The notes below the pieces were generated by a model. It ran no database searches. It was not told the DNA's origin and saw nothing but the letters and a program-made list of their open reading frames with translations. Positions 17,490 to 24,887 of a stretch of DNA of 64,000 bases are shown piece by piece. Where the stretch lies: the NCBI RefSeq assembly GCF_039528175.1, contig NZ_BAAALH010000003.1, positions 1-64,000 on the forward strand. Direction: 5' to 3'. This stretch comes from Citricoccus alkalitolerans. GTDB taxonomy: Bacteria; Actinomycetota; Actinomycetes; Actinomycetales; Micrococcaceae. A program made the position numbers and the translations under genes. Positions within the stretch are counted from its first letter, which is position 1. Every line of letters starts with the position of its first letter.

Positions 17490-17771
17490 TTAGACGAAGA
17501 CGCGCATGATCGCCCCGGCGCCAGTGGCGAGCCCGCAGACGATGATCGCAATGGCCAGACCCTTGAGGCCTTGAATCTCCCGACCGGTGAAGGCGGCGAA
17601 CACCAGGGAGCCGGCTGAGGCCAGGAAGCCGGCCACGCCGATGATGATGACGATCCAGCTGATCCAGTTCAGCAGGGTCGTGATGCCCTCGGTGCCTGGA
17701 GGCTGCTCGGGGGTCGGGTTCGGGATGACGCTGGCGAAGGTCGAGGCGGTGGCCATCAGGTCCATCAGCAT
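17490..17771 (-). CDS. Small two-helix membrane protein, possible VirB2-like subunit
   Basis: 93 residues with a strong AAGGAGA in front of ATG 17771. After a Pro-rich segment there are two membrane helices at about 33-60 and 68-90 separated by the short loop TGREIQGLKG. Small two-helix proteins at this position in T4SS loci are usually pilin/VirB2-like or VirB3-like. There is no evident cleavable signal peptide. Assignment rests on size, topology and place. Confidence 0.65.
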   Translation of the reverse strand: MLMDLMATASTFASVIPNPTPEQPPGTEGITTLLNWISWIVIIIGVAGFLASAGSLVFAAFTGREIQGLKGLAIAIIVCGLATGAGAIMRVFV

Positions 17772-17782
17772 GGTGGGTCTCC

Positions 17783-18391
17783 TTATCTAGGGGTGCGGAA
17801 GGCGTGGATGATCTTGGTGAGCCTGCGCGGCAGTCGCCCGGGATCCGGCGGCACGTGCCGCCAGGCCTCGATCCACGGCAGGTGAGCGCCGCGGGGAACC
17901 TTGCGCAGGAGTCTCTTGACGGCTTTCTTTTGGCCGTCGGCCAGGGTGGGGCCGTCATCGACCATCACCAGCCCCAACAGGGTCGAGGAAGGCAACTGGC
18001 CGGCGGCCCAGTGATGGGTGAACGCCTCGGCGGCGGCCAGGCCGGCGTAGTGAGTCCGTGCCACGGCCAACACCTGCAAGGTCGGCAGGGGGCGGGCCCA
18101 CCCGCCAGCGACCGGCCAACCGGTACCGGCATCGACGGTGTCGTCCCCAAACAGGGAGGCGACCGTGGTGGCCCCCGCTCCCCCATGCAAGCCGAAGACG
18201 GTCACCTGACGAAAGTCCGTCACGGTCGTCTGTGGCCACAGCGCGGCATCCGGATCGGCGGCGACGGTGATGTCCTCGGGTGAGGTCGGCCCGTAATACA
18301 GCGCCGCGGTGTCGAGGCCGCCGTCGTTCTCAGCCAGACTCTGCGAAGAGTTCTCGGGCGCGACGACAAAAGGGTTCCCCCGTTGGGCCAC
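17783..18391 (-). CDS. DUF6668-like protein with a P-loop-like motif lacking lysine
   Basis: 202 residues from GTG 18391. A beta strand and loop VTVFGLHGGAGATTVASLF resembles the start of ParA/MinD ATPases, but the Walker lysine is absent (GGAGATT). It probably has the fold without full ATPase function. Proteins of this type begin actinobacterial T4SS operons and are often named DUF6668; the name is from memory. First gene of the leftward T4SS operon, facing a divergent HTH gene. Confidence 0.6.
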   Translation of the reverse strand: MAQRGNPFVVAPENSSQSLAENDGGLDTAALYYGPTSPEDITVAADPDAALWPQTTVTDFRQVTVFGLHGGAGATTVASLFGDDTVDAGTGWPVAGGWARPLPTLQVLAVARTHYAGLAAAEAFTHHWAAGQLPSSTLLGLVMVDDGPTLADGQKKAVKRLLRKVPRGAHLPWIEAWRHVPPDPGRLPRRLTKIIHAFRTPR

Positions 18392-18458
18392 TTCTGCTCA
18401 TCCCCTTAGCATGTGATTGGCCAATACAGTCAACTCAAACATTTCGCGTCAGAGGCGT

Positions 18459-18482
18459 CAATATGGACTTTTGTCTATATTG
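18459..18482. promoter_or_regulatory. 24-bp inverted repeat, candidate operator
   Basis: CAATATGGAC and GTCTATATTG flank TTTT; the arms differ at one position. It sits in the 139-bp divergent region between the leftward T4SS operon and the rightward HTH gene, in AT-rich DNA unlike its surroundings. Likely binding site of a regulator controlling the two T4SS arms; the HTH protein at 18531 is the obvious candidate. Confidence 0.6.
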
Positions 18483-18494
18483 CGTGTCTTGCGC

Positions 18495-18525
18495 TTGACG
18501 AACCTATTGCGTTCGTGAGGACAAT
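18495..18525 (+). promoter_or_regulatory. Candidate promoter of the rightward T4SS operon
   Basis: TTGACG (18495-18500) and GACAAT (18520-18525) with a 19-base spacer, ending only five bases before the GTG at 18531. The inverted repeat ACGAAC-N7-GTTCGT (18498-18516) overlaps the -35 and spacer and could be an operator. Confidence 0.45.
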
Positions 18526-18530
18526 GGAGC

Positions 18531-18755
18531 GTGATGATGAACGATGCCACGGCGGTCGATTCACTTCTGGAGGGGCAGCCTGACCTGCTCACCACCGATG
18601 ACATCTGCACGCTGATGCGGGTGTCCCAGGGCACCGTCCTGCGGTGGATGAAAGAACAAGGGTTGCCGACGATCTCGGTGGGACCGCGGTTGCGCCGCGT
18701 GCAACGCGAGCACTTCCGGGAGTGGCTGCTGAGAGCGGACGAGATCAAGGACTGA
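18531..18755 (+). CDS. HTH DNA-binding protein, excisionase/MerR-like
   Basis: 74 residues. LLTTDDICTLMRVSQGTVLRW ... LPTISVGPRLRRVQREHFREWL is a helix_turn_helix_17 domain. Starts at GTG 18531, or at ATG 18534/18537, after TGGAG. Similar in plan to the HTH protein at 4733-5041 but not closely related. Its place between two divergent T4SS transcription units, next to the 24-bp inverted repeat, points to a regulator of conjugation genes. Confidence 0.72.
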   Translation: MMMNDATAVDSLLEGQPDLLTTDDICTLMRVSQGTVLRWMKEQGLPTISVGPRLRRVQREHFREWLLRADEIKD

Positions 18756-18777
18756 CGTTTCCACCTCGGGGGGGGTA

Positions 18778-20292
18778 GTGGACGAAACCGCAGAGCCAGA
18801 GTTCAACCTAGAGACCGTGCCGGCCTTTCCAGTGCTGACCCTATGGCTGGATGAGGCCACCGAACGGACCGAGCTGAACGGGGTCCCGGTCGAGCCCGCC
18901 CCCGGTGAGGGCTACCGGCAGGCGGCGATCGCTGCCGTGGTGCGCGAAGTCCAGCGCCTGTGCTTGGATGCCGTGCGGGTGCGGGTGCTCTCCCCCACCG
19001 ATGAGACCTGGGACATGGTGGTCACCGCCAACGGAGACGTACACGACGCCACCGTCGCCGACCTCACCCCGGAAAAGCCACAGCGGGGGCCGCGCCGCCG
19101 CTGGCTGCTCCTCGGGGCCAGCACCCTGGCCGTGTTCGCCCTCGGCGGCCTCGGCACCGCCGTGGCCTTGTCCATCACCGGCGACAGCACCCCGGAACGA
19201 TGGGTCGTTCCTGGAGCCGACCAGCAGATCCCGGTGGCCCTGCCCGAGGCCTTCTCCGGACGCTCGGCCTGGTCCGTGCCGGTGGCCGAGAACTCCGATC
19301 TCACGGCTTTGGACACTGGGCACATTCTCTCCGCCGATCCCGACGGCACCCTGACCGCTCGCGCGCCGGAGACCGGCCGGCCGGTCTGGCGCGGCATCTC
19401 CGCCCCGAAGGACCTCACTTCGGCTGTGCACACCGACTGGGCCGGCACTCCCTCTCTGGTGGCCCAAGCCGGCAATGAACTGCGCGTGTGGGACCTCCGC
19501 ACCCCCGAGGATGGCTCGACCGTCCCGGCCACGACCATCCCGGTAGAACAAGGCTGGAGAGTCGAAGTTCGAGGGGCACGGCCCCTGGTGGCCAAAGAGC
19601 ACTGGATCGTAGGCATCCCGGCTGCCGGGCATAGCCTTACCGATGTGGTCATCCCCGCCGGTTCCCGCGCCCTGACCGTCACCGGCGACAACCAGATCAT
19701 CACCGCCGCCGAGGCCAGCCTCTACACCGTCAACGCTGACGGAACCGTGGCCGGACGAGTCTCCTTCACTCCCCCGGCCGGCGCCAGTGGCGCACCTGTG
19801 GTGTCGTGGATGCTCGACGCCGACCATGCCCTGCTGGGCTGGAAGACCGAGGACTCTTCCACCGTCATGGCCATCATCCAGGTTCAAGACGGGGTCACCC
19901 TGGCCACCGCCGAGGTGCCGCAGGCCCCGGACCAACGTCAGCAACCCCTCATCGAGGCCGAGGGGCGCGCTGCCGCCTTCGACACCCTCGCCTTGACCTG
20001 GGGCGAAGGGCCGATGCTGCGTCCTCTGCACAGCTTCGAGACCTCCACCATTGACGGCGCCACCGCCTACGGGCTGGCAGGCCGCACGGACCCGGCCAGC
20101 CTCGACCTCTCCTCTCCGGACTCGATCCCTCAGTCGTGGGAGACCTTCACCGACGAGGATCCCGCTCCTGACTTGGTGAATGCCGACGCGGGCTACGTCG
20201 TCGCGGAAACTCTCGAGAACACCGTGCTCTACCGCTCCGAATCGGCCGACACTCCAGCCGCCGATCCGGCTGATGATTCCAAGGAGAAGTGA
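18778..20292 (+). CDS. Single-pass membrane protein with beta-propeller-like outer domain
   Basis: 504 residues from GTG 18778 behind GGGGGGG. Residues 1-105 form a cytoplasmic domain (FPVLTLWLDEATERTELNGVPV...AAIAAVVREVQRLC), one helix spans about 109-133 (WLLLGASTLAVFALGGLGTAVAL), and the remaining 370 residues show repeated beta-strand units (TALDTGHILSADPDGTLTARAPETG; ITAAEASLYTVNADGTVAGRV) like PQQ/WD-type propellers. Probably a T4SS envelope component that contacts the cell wall or recipient; no named family recognised. The stop overlaps the next gene. Confidence 0.65.
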   Translation: MDETAEPEFNLETVPAFPVLTLWLDEATERTELNGVPVEPAPGEGYRQAAIAAVVREVQRLCLDAVRVRVLSPTDETWDMVVTANGDVHDATVADLTPEKPQRGPRRRWLLLGASTLAVFALGGLGTAVALSITGDSTPERWVVPGADQQIPVALPEAFSGRSAWSVPVAENSDLTALDTGHILSADPDGTLTARAPETGRPVWRGISAPKDLTSAVHTDWAGTPSLVAQAGNELRVWDLRTPEDGSTVPATTIPVEQGWRVEVRGARPLVAKEHWIVGIPAAGHSLTDVVIPAGSRALTVTGDNQIITAAEASLYTVNADGTVAGRVSFTPPAGASGAPVVSWMLDADHALLGWKTEDSSTVMAIIQVQDGVTLATAEVPQAPDQRQQPLIEAEGRAAAFDTLALTWGEGPMLRPLHSFETSTIDGATAYGLAGRTDPASLDLSSPDSIPQSWETFTDEDPAPDLVNADAGYVVAETLENTVLYRSESADTPAADPADDSKEK

Positions 20293-21719
20293 TGATCCGC
20301 ATCCAGATGGACTCCCCCACCCGCGCGAGCCTGATCACCGACACGGAGACGACAGAAGTCACCTGCCCGGCCGGTGAGCAGCTCATCGACGCGGTGATCG
20401 AACACCTGGTGCGCTGGGCCCGCAGCGACGGCACCCGACTGATCGCCCAGACCGACGACACCCCGCCAACCTGGCTCGCCGTAGACCCCACCGGCACCGT
20501 CACCCCCCTCGACCAGCCGCCCACGGTTGCTCCCGTGGCCACCACCGCCGCGAACACCACCGACATCACTCCCGCGGAGCAGCCCGCACCGGAGGCCGAA
20601 CCGGCCATGGCCACGCTCCCGACCACACCAGCCACACCGGCCACACCGGTGACACCACCGTCCCGGCCCAACCCCCTAATCACCACCGGCGCCACCACCG
20701 GCCCGGCACCGTCCGCGTCGGCCGCTGTCGCACCCCAGTCGACGGACACCCCAGTGGCTCCGACTCGGCGTAGTCTGCGCGACACCACCTTCCTGGTCCC
20801 AGACCAAGCCACGGAACCGGCCTCTCGGGGTTGGCGGGCCGCCCTGAACACCCTTGGTCTGCGCATCCCTGCCTCGGCGGCCGAGCTGGCCGAACGCAAA
20901 GATGTGAGCACCGTGTCCCAGCACTGGCCCGGCCCACGCACCGTGGCCGTGGTCAACCGCAAGGGCGGCGCGAACAAGACCCCCACCGTGGCCCTGCTCT
21001 CCGCGGTGCTCGCCCGCTACGGGGGCGGTCCTGTGCTGGCATGGGACAACAATGAGTCCCAGGGCACCCTGGGTTGGCGCACCGAGCAGGGCCCGCACAC
21101 CGCTAGCGTGTTGGACCTGGTGGACTCCTCCACCCGGCTTCTGTCCCCGGCGACCTCCACCGCCGACCTGGCTCACTTCGTGCACCATCAGCCGGCCGAC
21201 AAGTACGACGTGCTGCGTTCCGATGAGAACGACGAGGGCGACCATGAGGTCACCGCCGAGGAAGTCGACCTCGCCCACCAGGTGGCGTCCCGGTTCTACC
21301 GGATGATCATCATGGACTCGGGCAACACCGCCCGATCGGCGAACTGGCGGCGGATGATCGACCACACCGACCAGCTCGTCGTCCCGGTCACCGCGATGGA
21401 AGACCGCGCCGAGGCAGCCCTGTTGACTCTGCAGACCCTCGAAGCCAGAGGCGGCCACGACGCCGAACTGGCCCGGGGCGCCGTGGTGATCGTCTCCGAG
21501 TCCACTGACGCCGGCCGAGGCCTGGGTGGGGACGCCCTGAAGAAGGCCCGCACCGAGGCCCAGCGCATCGCCGATGGCTTCGCACCTCTGGTCCGCGCCG
21601 TGATTCGTGTGCCCTACGACCCGGCGCTGGTGCGCGGGGTGATCCGCTATGACGCCCTGCTCTCGGGGACCCAGCGGGCTTGGCTGGCGGCCGCCGCGGC
21701 CGTGGCCCAGGGTTTCTGA
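20292..21719 (+). CDS. MinD/ParA-like conjugation ATPase
   Basis: 475 residues, ATG 20292 with AAGGAG five bases upstream. Residues 1-80 form a small N-terminal domain resembling the first part of the preceding protein, then a Pro/Thr/Ala-rich linker (about 80-170), and a deviant Walker A ATPase domain (VAVVNRKGGANKTPTVALLSAVLA; later RMIIMDSGNTARSANWRRM). The signature K and KT positions are kept. Similar MinD-like proteins with long linkers accompany actinobacterial T4SS and ESX loci. Likely positions or energises the secretion machine at the membrane; this is inferred. Confidence 0.75.
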   Translation: MIRIQMDSPTRASLITDTETTEVTCPAGEQLIDAVIEHLVRWARSDGTRLIAQTDDTPPTWLAVDPTGTVTPLDQPPTVAPVATTAANTTDITPAEQPAPEAEPAMATLPTTPATPATPVTPPSRPNPLITTGATTGPAPSASAAVAPQSTDTPVAPTRRSLRDTTFLVPDQATEPASRGWRAALNTLGLRIPASAAELAERKDVSTVSQHWPGPRTVAVVNRKGGANKTPTVALLSAVLARYGGGPVLAWDNNESQGTLGWRTEQGPHTASVLDLVDSSTRLLSPATSTADLAHFVHHQPADKYDVLRSDENDEGDHEVTAEEVDLAHQVASRFYRMIIMDSGNTARSANWRRMIDHTDQLVVPVTAMEDRAEAALLTLQTLEARGGHDAELARGAVVIVSESTDAGRGLGGDALKKARTEAQRIADGFAPLVRAVIRVPYDPALVRGVIRYDALLSGTQRAWLAAAAAVAQGF

Positions 21720-21732
21720 GGAACAAGCCGCC

Positions 21733-22797
21733 GTGAACCACTCTCGCAGCCTGCTACCGATGGGCGCAGCAGCCGCCGTCGTGGGGCTGCTGATCCTCAT
21801 CCCGGTGATACTCATGATGTTGGACGAGCCCACTCCCGCCGCTAACACCGGTTGCATTCCGGCCGGTGGCAGCACTGCCGGCATTCCTGAGCAGTACCGC
21901 GAAGACGTCAGTGCAGCAGCCAGCGAGGCCGGGGTTCCGGCGGCGCTGGTCGCCGCCCAGATCCAGTCTGAATCGAACTGGAACCCCCAGGCCCGCTCCC
22001 CCGTCGGAGCACGCGGTATCGCGCAGTTCATGCCCGCCACCTGGGCCGAGTACGGCCAAGGCGCCGATCCCTTCGACGCGAAGGCCGGCATCACTGCCCT
22101 GGGCCGGTATATGAAGGCCATCCGCGCAGACGTCCAGCATCTGGGCACCACCGAGGCCGAGCGGGTCGACCTGACCCTGGCGGCGTACAACGCCGGCCCC
22201 GCAGCCGTGCTCCAGCACAACGGCGTCCCGCCGTTCCCGGAGACCCAGGCCTACGTCCGCAAGATCAACGACCTGGCCCAGCTGGACTACTCCGCCGACT
22301 GCGCCCCTCCGGGCGGATCCGTCATCGGCGAACTCGGCACCGGGGAATGGACCCACCCCCTACCCGGTGGTGTCCTGACCAGTCGCTACGGGTACCGCGG
22401 CTGTGTAGCTGGGGTGGCGTGCAACGAATACGTCTCCACCCACCGTGGCCTGGACTTCTCCACCGGAGGCGGGGCCACCATTGTGGCCCCTACCGACCTT
22501 CGCGTGACCGACGCCGGGGTCAACCAGTACCAGGGCCACTACGTCGTCGGCCGGATGACCGATGACCCAGGGCTGGTCTTCCAGTTCCACCACTGCACCC
22601 CTGACACCCTCCACATCGGCCGCGGCGACACCATCGCCACGGGAACCCCGCTGTGCCAGGAGGGCAGCTCGGGCAACTCAGCACGGGCGCACCTGCACTT
22701 CCAGATCAACGCACCCGTAGCCGACGACACTCGGCCCACCTACGAGCACGCCCTGGACCCCTATCCGATCCTGATCCAGATGGGCATCGCATTATGA
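21733..22797 (+). CDS. Bifunctional peptidoglycan hydrolase (SLT transglycosylase plus M23 peptidase)
   Basis: 354 residues from GTG 21733 after AGGAA. N-terminal membrane anchor at about 8-30, then a lytic transglycosylase domain (AAQIQSESNWNPQARSPVGARGIAQFMPATW, with catalytic Glu in QSESNW, then LAAYNAGPAAV), and a C-terminal M23/LytM domain with STHRGLDF and ARAHLHFQI metal-binding histidines. In Gram-positive T4SSs such enzymes (VirB1-like) open the wall for the channel. It overlaps the next gene by four bases. Confidence 0.9.
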   Translation: MNHSRSLLPMGAAAAVVGLLILIPVILMMLDEPTPAANTGCIPAGGSTAGIPEQYREDVSAAASEAGVPAALVAAQIQSESNWNPQARSPVGARGIAQFMPATWAEYGQGADPFDAKAGITALGRYMKAIRADVQHLGTTEAERVDLTLAAYNAGPAAVLQHNGVPPFPETQAYVRKINDLAQLDYSADCAPPGGSVIGELGTGEWTHPLPGGVLTSRYGYRGCVAGVACNEYVSTHRGLDFSTGGGATIVAPTDLRVTDAGVNQYQGHYVVGRMTDDPGLVFQFHHCTPDTLHIGRGDTIATGTPLCQEGSSGNSARAHLHFQINAPVADDTRPTYEHALDPYPILIQMGIAL

Positions 22798-23351
22798 ACC
22801 GCACCCGGCTTCTGGCCTACATTGCCATCGCAGTCCTCGCCGCACTGGTTGGTGTTGGAGTGGCGCTGGCTTTCACTCAACCGTGGAGCCGCGACGACCC
22901 CGTAGCCACCACGGCCCCAACCTCCCCCGCTACCAGCCCCGCAGTCTCCGACGAGCCTGTCTCAGATGGAGTCAGCGATCGCCAACAGATAGCTCTGGAA
23001 GCCGCGCGCATCATGACGACCTGGACCCCGGACGAGGACCTCAACCGCACCGCCGCTGAACTTCGGGCCCGACCCTTGATGACCAAGGACCGAGCCGTGG
23101 TCGTCATCGCCCCCGAACGGCCTGCCACCGGAGCCGAATGGCTCGAAGCCGCCGAACGCGGAGCTACCTCGGTGCCCAACGTCGAGCTCAACTACGCCAC
23201 TGAATCCAGCGAGACCGGTGTTTCCGTGACCGCAAAGTGGGCCTGGGACTCCCCCGACGGCAGCGACATCCCCGAAGAACCGGGAACACAACCCCGCAGG
23301 TATTACTTCGAGTTCACCGAGGAGAACAAAATTCATGACTACAGCTACTAA
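22794..23351 (+). CDS. Membrane-anchored extracytoplasmic protein, possible TcpC/VirB8-like
   Basis: 185 residues; ATG overlaps the preceding TGA (ATGA). Membrane helix at about 6-28 (LLAYIAIAVLAALVGVGVALAF), a Pro/Thr/Ser linker, and a small alpha/beta outer domain (ALEAARIMTTWTPDEDLNRTAAELRAR...VSVTAKWAWDSPDG) compatible with the NTF2-like fold of VirB8/TcpC. No strict signature. Its end overlaps the next start, which continues the operon. Confidence 0.6.
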   Translation: MNRTRLLAYIAIAVLAALVGVGVALAFTQPWSRDDPVATTAPTSPATSPAVSDEPVSDGVSDRQQIALEAARIMTTWTPDEDLNRTAAELRARPLMTKDRAVVVIAPERPATGAEWLEAAERGATSVPNVELNYATESSETGVSVTAKWAWDSPDGSDIPEEPGTQPRRYYFEFTEENKIHDYSY

Positions 23352-23806
23352 CCCCGTCGTCCCACGGACAGGTGGCTACTTCGGAAACTACGCTCCCGTG
23401 CTCGCAGCACCGTGTACGGGGAGAAATACTCCACACCGGACCTACTGGCCAGCACCGGCGCCGGACGGCGGCCCACCACTGGGACCTCCCGGCCCGCCAC
23501 CAGGTCGCCAAACGCTTCATGGACACCACCTGCTGGTTTCCCACCGGTACCGGAGCCGACCGCTGGCAGCCGGCCAGTCTGGCCGGGATCGACCTGGCAC
23601 CTGCCCACGATGTGGACGCCATGGTGCAGGCCTCCTCCATGCTGGCAGCCACCCCGCACTGGCTGCGCCGCGACAACGTCTCGGACGTCCTGGGCGACCC
23701 CATGGAGAGGGCCGGGATCTCGAGTCCGGCGAAGTTCCGGCAGCGCGAGACCATCGACTCCACCGGCCGCAACCTCACTTCGATCCTGCCGGCCCCGCTG
23801 CGGTGA
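23335..23806 (+). pseudogene. Frameshifted last gene of the T4SS operon
   Basis: GAGGAG precedes ATG 23335, which opens MTTATNPVVPRT, but convincing coding sequence then appears in two other frames. The segment STVYGEKYSTPDLLASTGAG is in one frame (about 23406-23465), and from about 23475 to the TGA at 23806 the third frame reads HHWDLPARHQVAKRFMDTTC... with very GC-rich third positions. At least two frameshifts would be needed to join them. No family recognised. Either a decayed conjugation gene or indel errors in the assembly. Confidence 0.55.
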
Positions 23807-24364
23807 CGCCTGGTCGGACTGCCGCTGAGAGCACGACACGCCCAACACGCCAGCGGCTGAGAAAAAAATCTCTGGCCGATCTTGAGGCACACGGGCCACA
23901 TCCCGGCCCGGGCCGCCGACCACTCCCCTGGTCCGGGCGCGTATCCGGCCCTGGGCAGGAGCAGAGCGGTAATGCTGGCGTGCCCGGAACCGGCTGCAGA
24001 TCTGCCGCGGCACAGCAATGCTGGCATTGCCATCAACGGCGTCTTCCACACAGCCACGTGAGGCAGAAATTAGCCTGTAACAGGATGCTCCCCCACATCA
24101 GAAATCACCACGCTGGCGGCATAGCCGGTAATGCTGGCATGAATGGCAATGACGGGAATGACAGCACTGACGCCATAGCCGTTTCTGGAGGCATTGCCGG
24201 TCGGTTCGAGCCAGCCCGGAGCCGGCAACGACGCGCTCGGCGATGGGCAGCCCATCCCAGTGCTGGGGCGGAAAGATGCGGCATGGGCACTGGCACAGAG
24301 GTGAATCACACGGTGGTAACTTCGAAGGCATCAACCACCAGTCAGACATCGAAGGAGCGACGCG
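23807..24364. other. Gene-free region with TAATGCTGGCAT-type repeats
   Basis: 558 bp between the T4SS genes and the RHH gene without a supported ORF. It carries copies of a degenerate repeat: TAATGCTGGC(G) at 23970, AATGCTGGCAT at 24017, TAATGCTGGCAT at 24129, and related GGCATTGCCGG/GGCATAGCCGG pieces at 24107-24200. The same motif recurs at 27.7-29.1 kb on the far side of rep. Confidence 0.6.
23970..24200. repeat. Iteron-like repeat field 1
   Basis: Three good copies of TAATGCTGGCAT with NGCC/ACCGG continuations, plus partial 9-bp units such as AATGGCAATGACGGGAATGAC at 24141-24161. Lies directly upstream of the RHH regulator and Rep. Candidate binding sites for Rep, the RHH protein or the partition protein. 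Confidence 0.55.
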
Positions 24365-24586
24365 ATGAAGCAATCCGTCACCACCTCCGGCAACGGTTCG
24401 ACGGCTCGAGCCACGACACGACGGTCCGATTCCAAAGGCGACCGGGCCTTCGTGGGGACACGCATCCCCGCGGACTTGCAGCCACGACTGAAGTCGAAAG
24501 CCGAGCAGTCGAACCTCACCGTGTCTGAGTACGTGGAGCGGCTGATCGCCGCGAACCTCACCCAGGAGGGGCAACGGATCGCGTAG
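24365..24586 (+). CDS. Small ribbon-helix-helix protein
   Basis: 73 residues; GAAGGAG eight bases before ATG 24365. A disordered basic N-terminus (residues 1-28), then FVGTRIPADLQPRLKSKAEQ and SNLTVSEYVERLIAANL, a CopG/Arc-type RHH pattern of one strand and two helices. Located between the repeat field and rep, it is a natural candidate for a copy-control repressor, but it could also be a partition accessory. A strong hairpin follows it. Confidence 0.7.
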   Translation: MKQSVTTSGNGSTARATTRRSDSKGDRAFVGTRIPADLQPRLKSKAEQSNLTVSEYVERLIAANLTQEGQRIA

Positions 24587-24602
24587 CCACTCCGGACAAA
24601 AA

Positions 24603-24628
24603 GATGGGCCCGCAGAAGCGGGCCCATC
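24603..24628. terminator. Intrinsic terminator hairpin, T-run on the minus strand
   Basis: GATGGGCCCGC-AGAA-GCGGGCCCATC is a perfect 11-bp stem with a 4-base loop. On the + strand it is preceded by AAAAA, so the U-tract follows the hairpin on the minus strand. It can stop a leftward transcript, and as a hairpin may also end the RHH message. No leftward protein gene lies just upstream of it. Confidence 0.75.
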
Positions 24629-24887
24629 AAGAAGCCGGACACCAGGGGCCGTTGCCGGGGCCCGCCGGAAAACCGGACATCGTGTAACTACACCTCACCT
24701 CGACGGAACGGACTGCAATCCGATACGTCAGTAGACCGAAGGCCCCTGCAAGGGCCGCCGACCAGAAGGAGGTAGAGCCCAAGGCTCCATCACTACTTCG
24801 ATATGCACTTAGCCAACTGACCGGCCCACCTGACTCTCACACCACGGTGGGTACCGGTGCTTTGACGTTCCCGGAAGGAACATCGCC
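24629..24887. other. Leader region of rep
   Basis: About 260 bp with no ORF. It contains short hairpins (GGCCCCTGCAAGGGCC near 24742) and an AGGAGGT at about 24769 that no start codon follows at normal distance. The five-codon frame ATGCACTTAGCCAACTGA begins at 24803. Such structures suit post-transcriptional rep control; this is inference. Confidence 0.35.
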
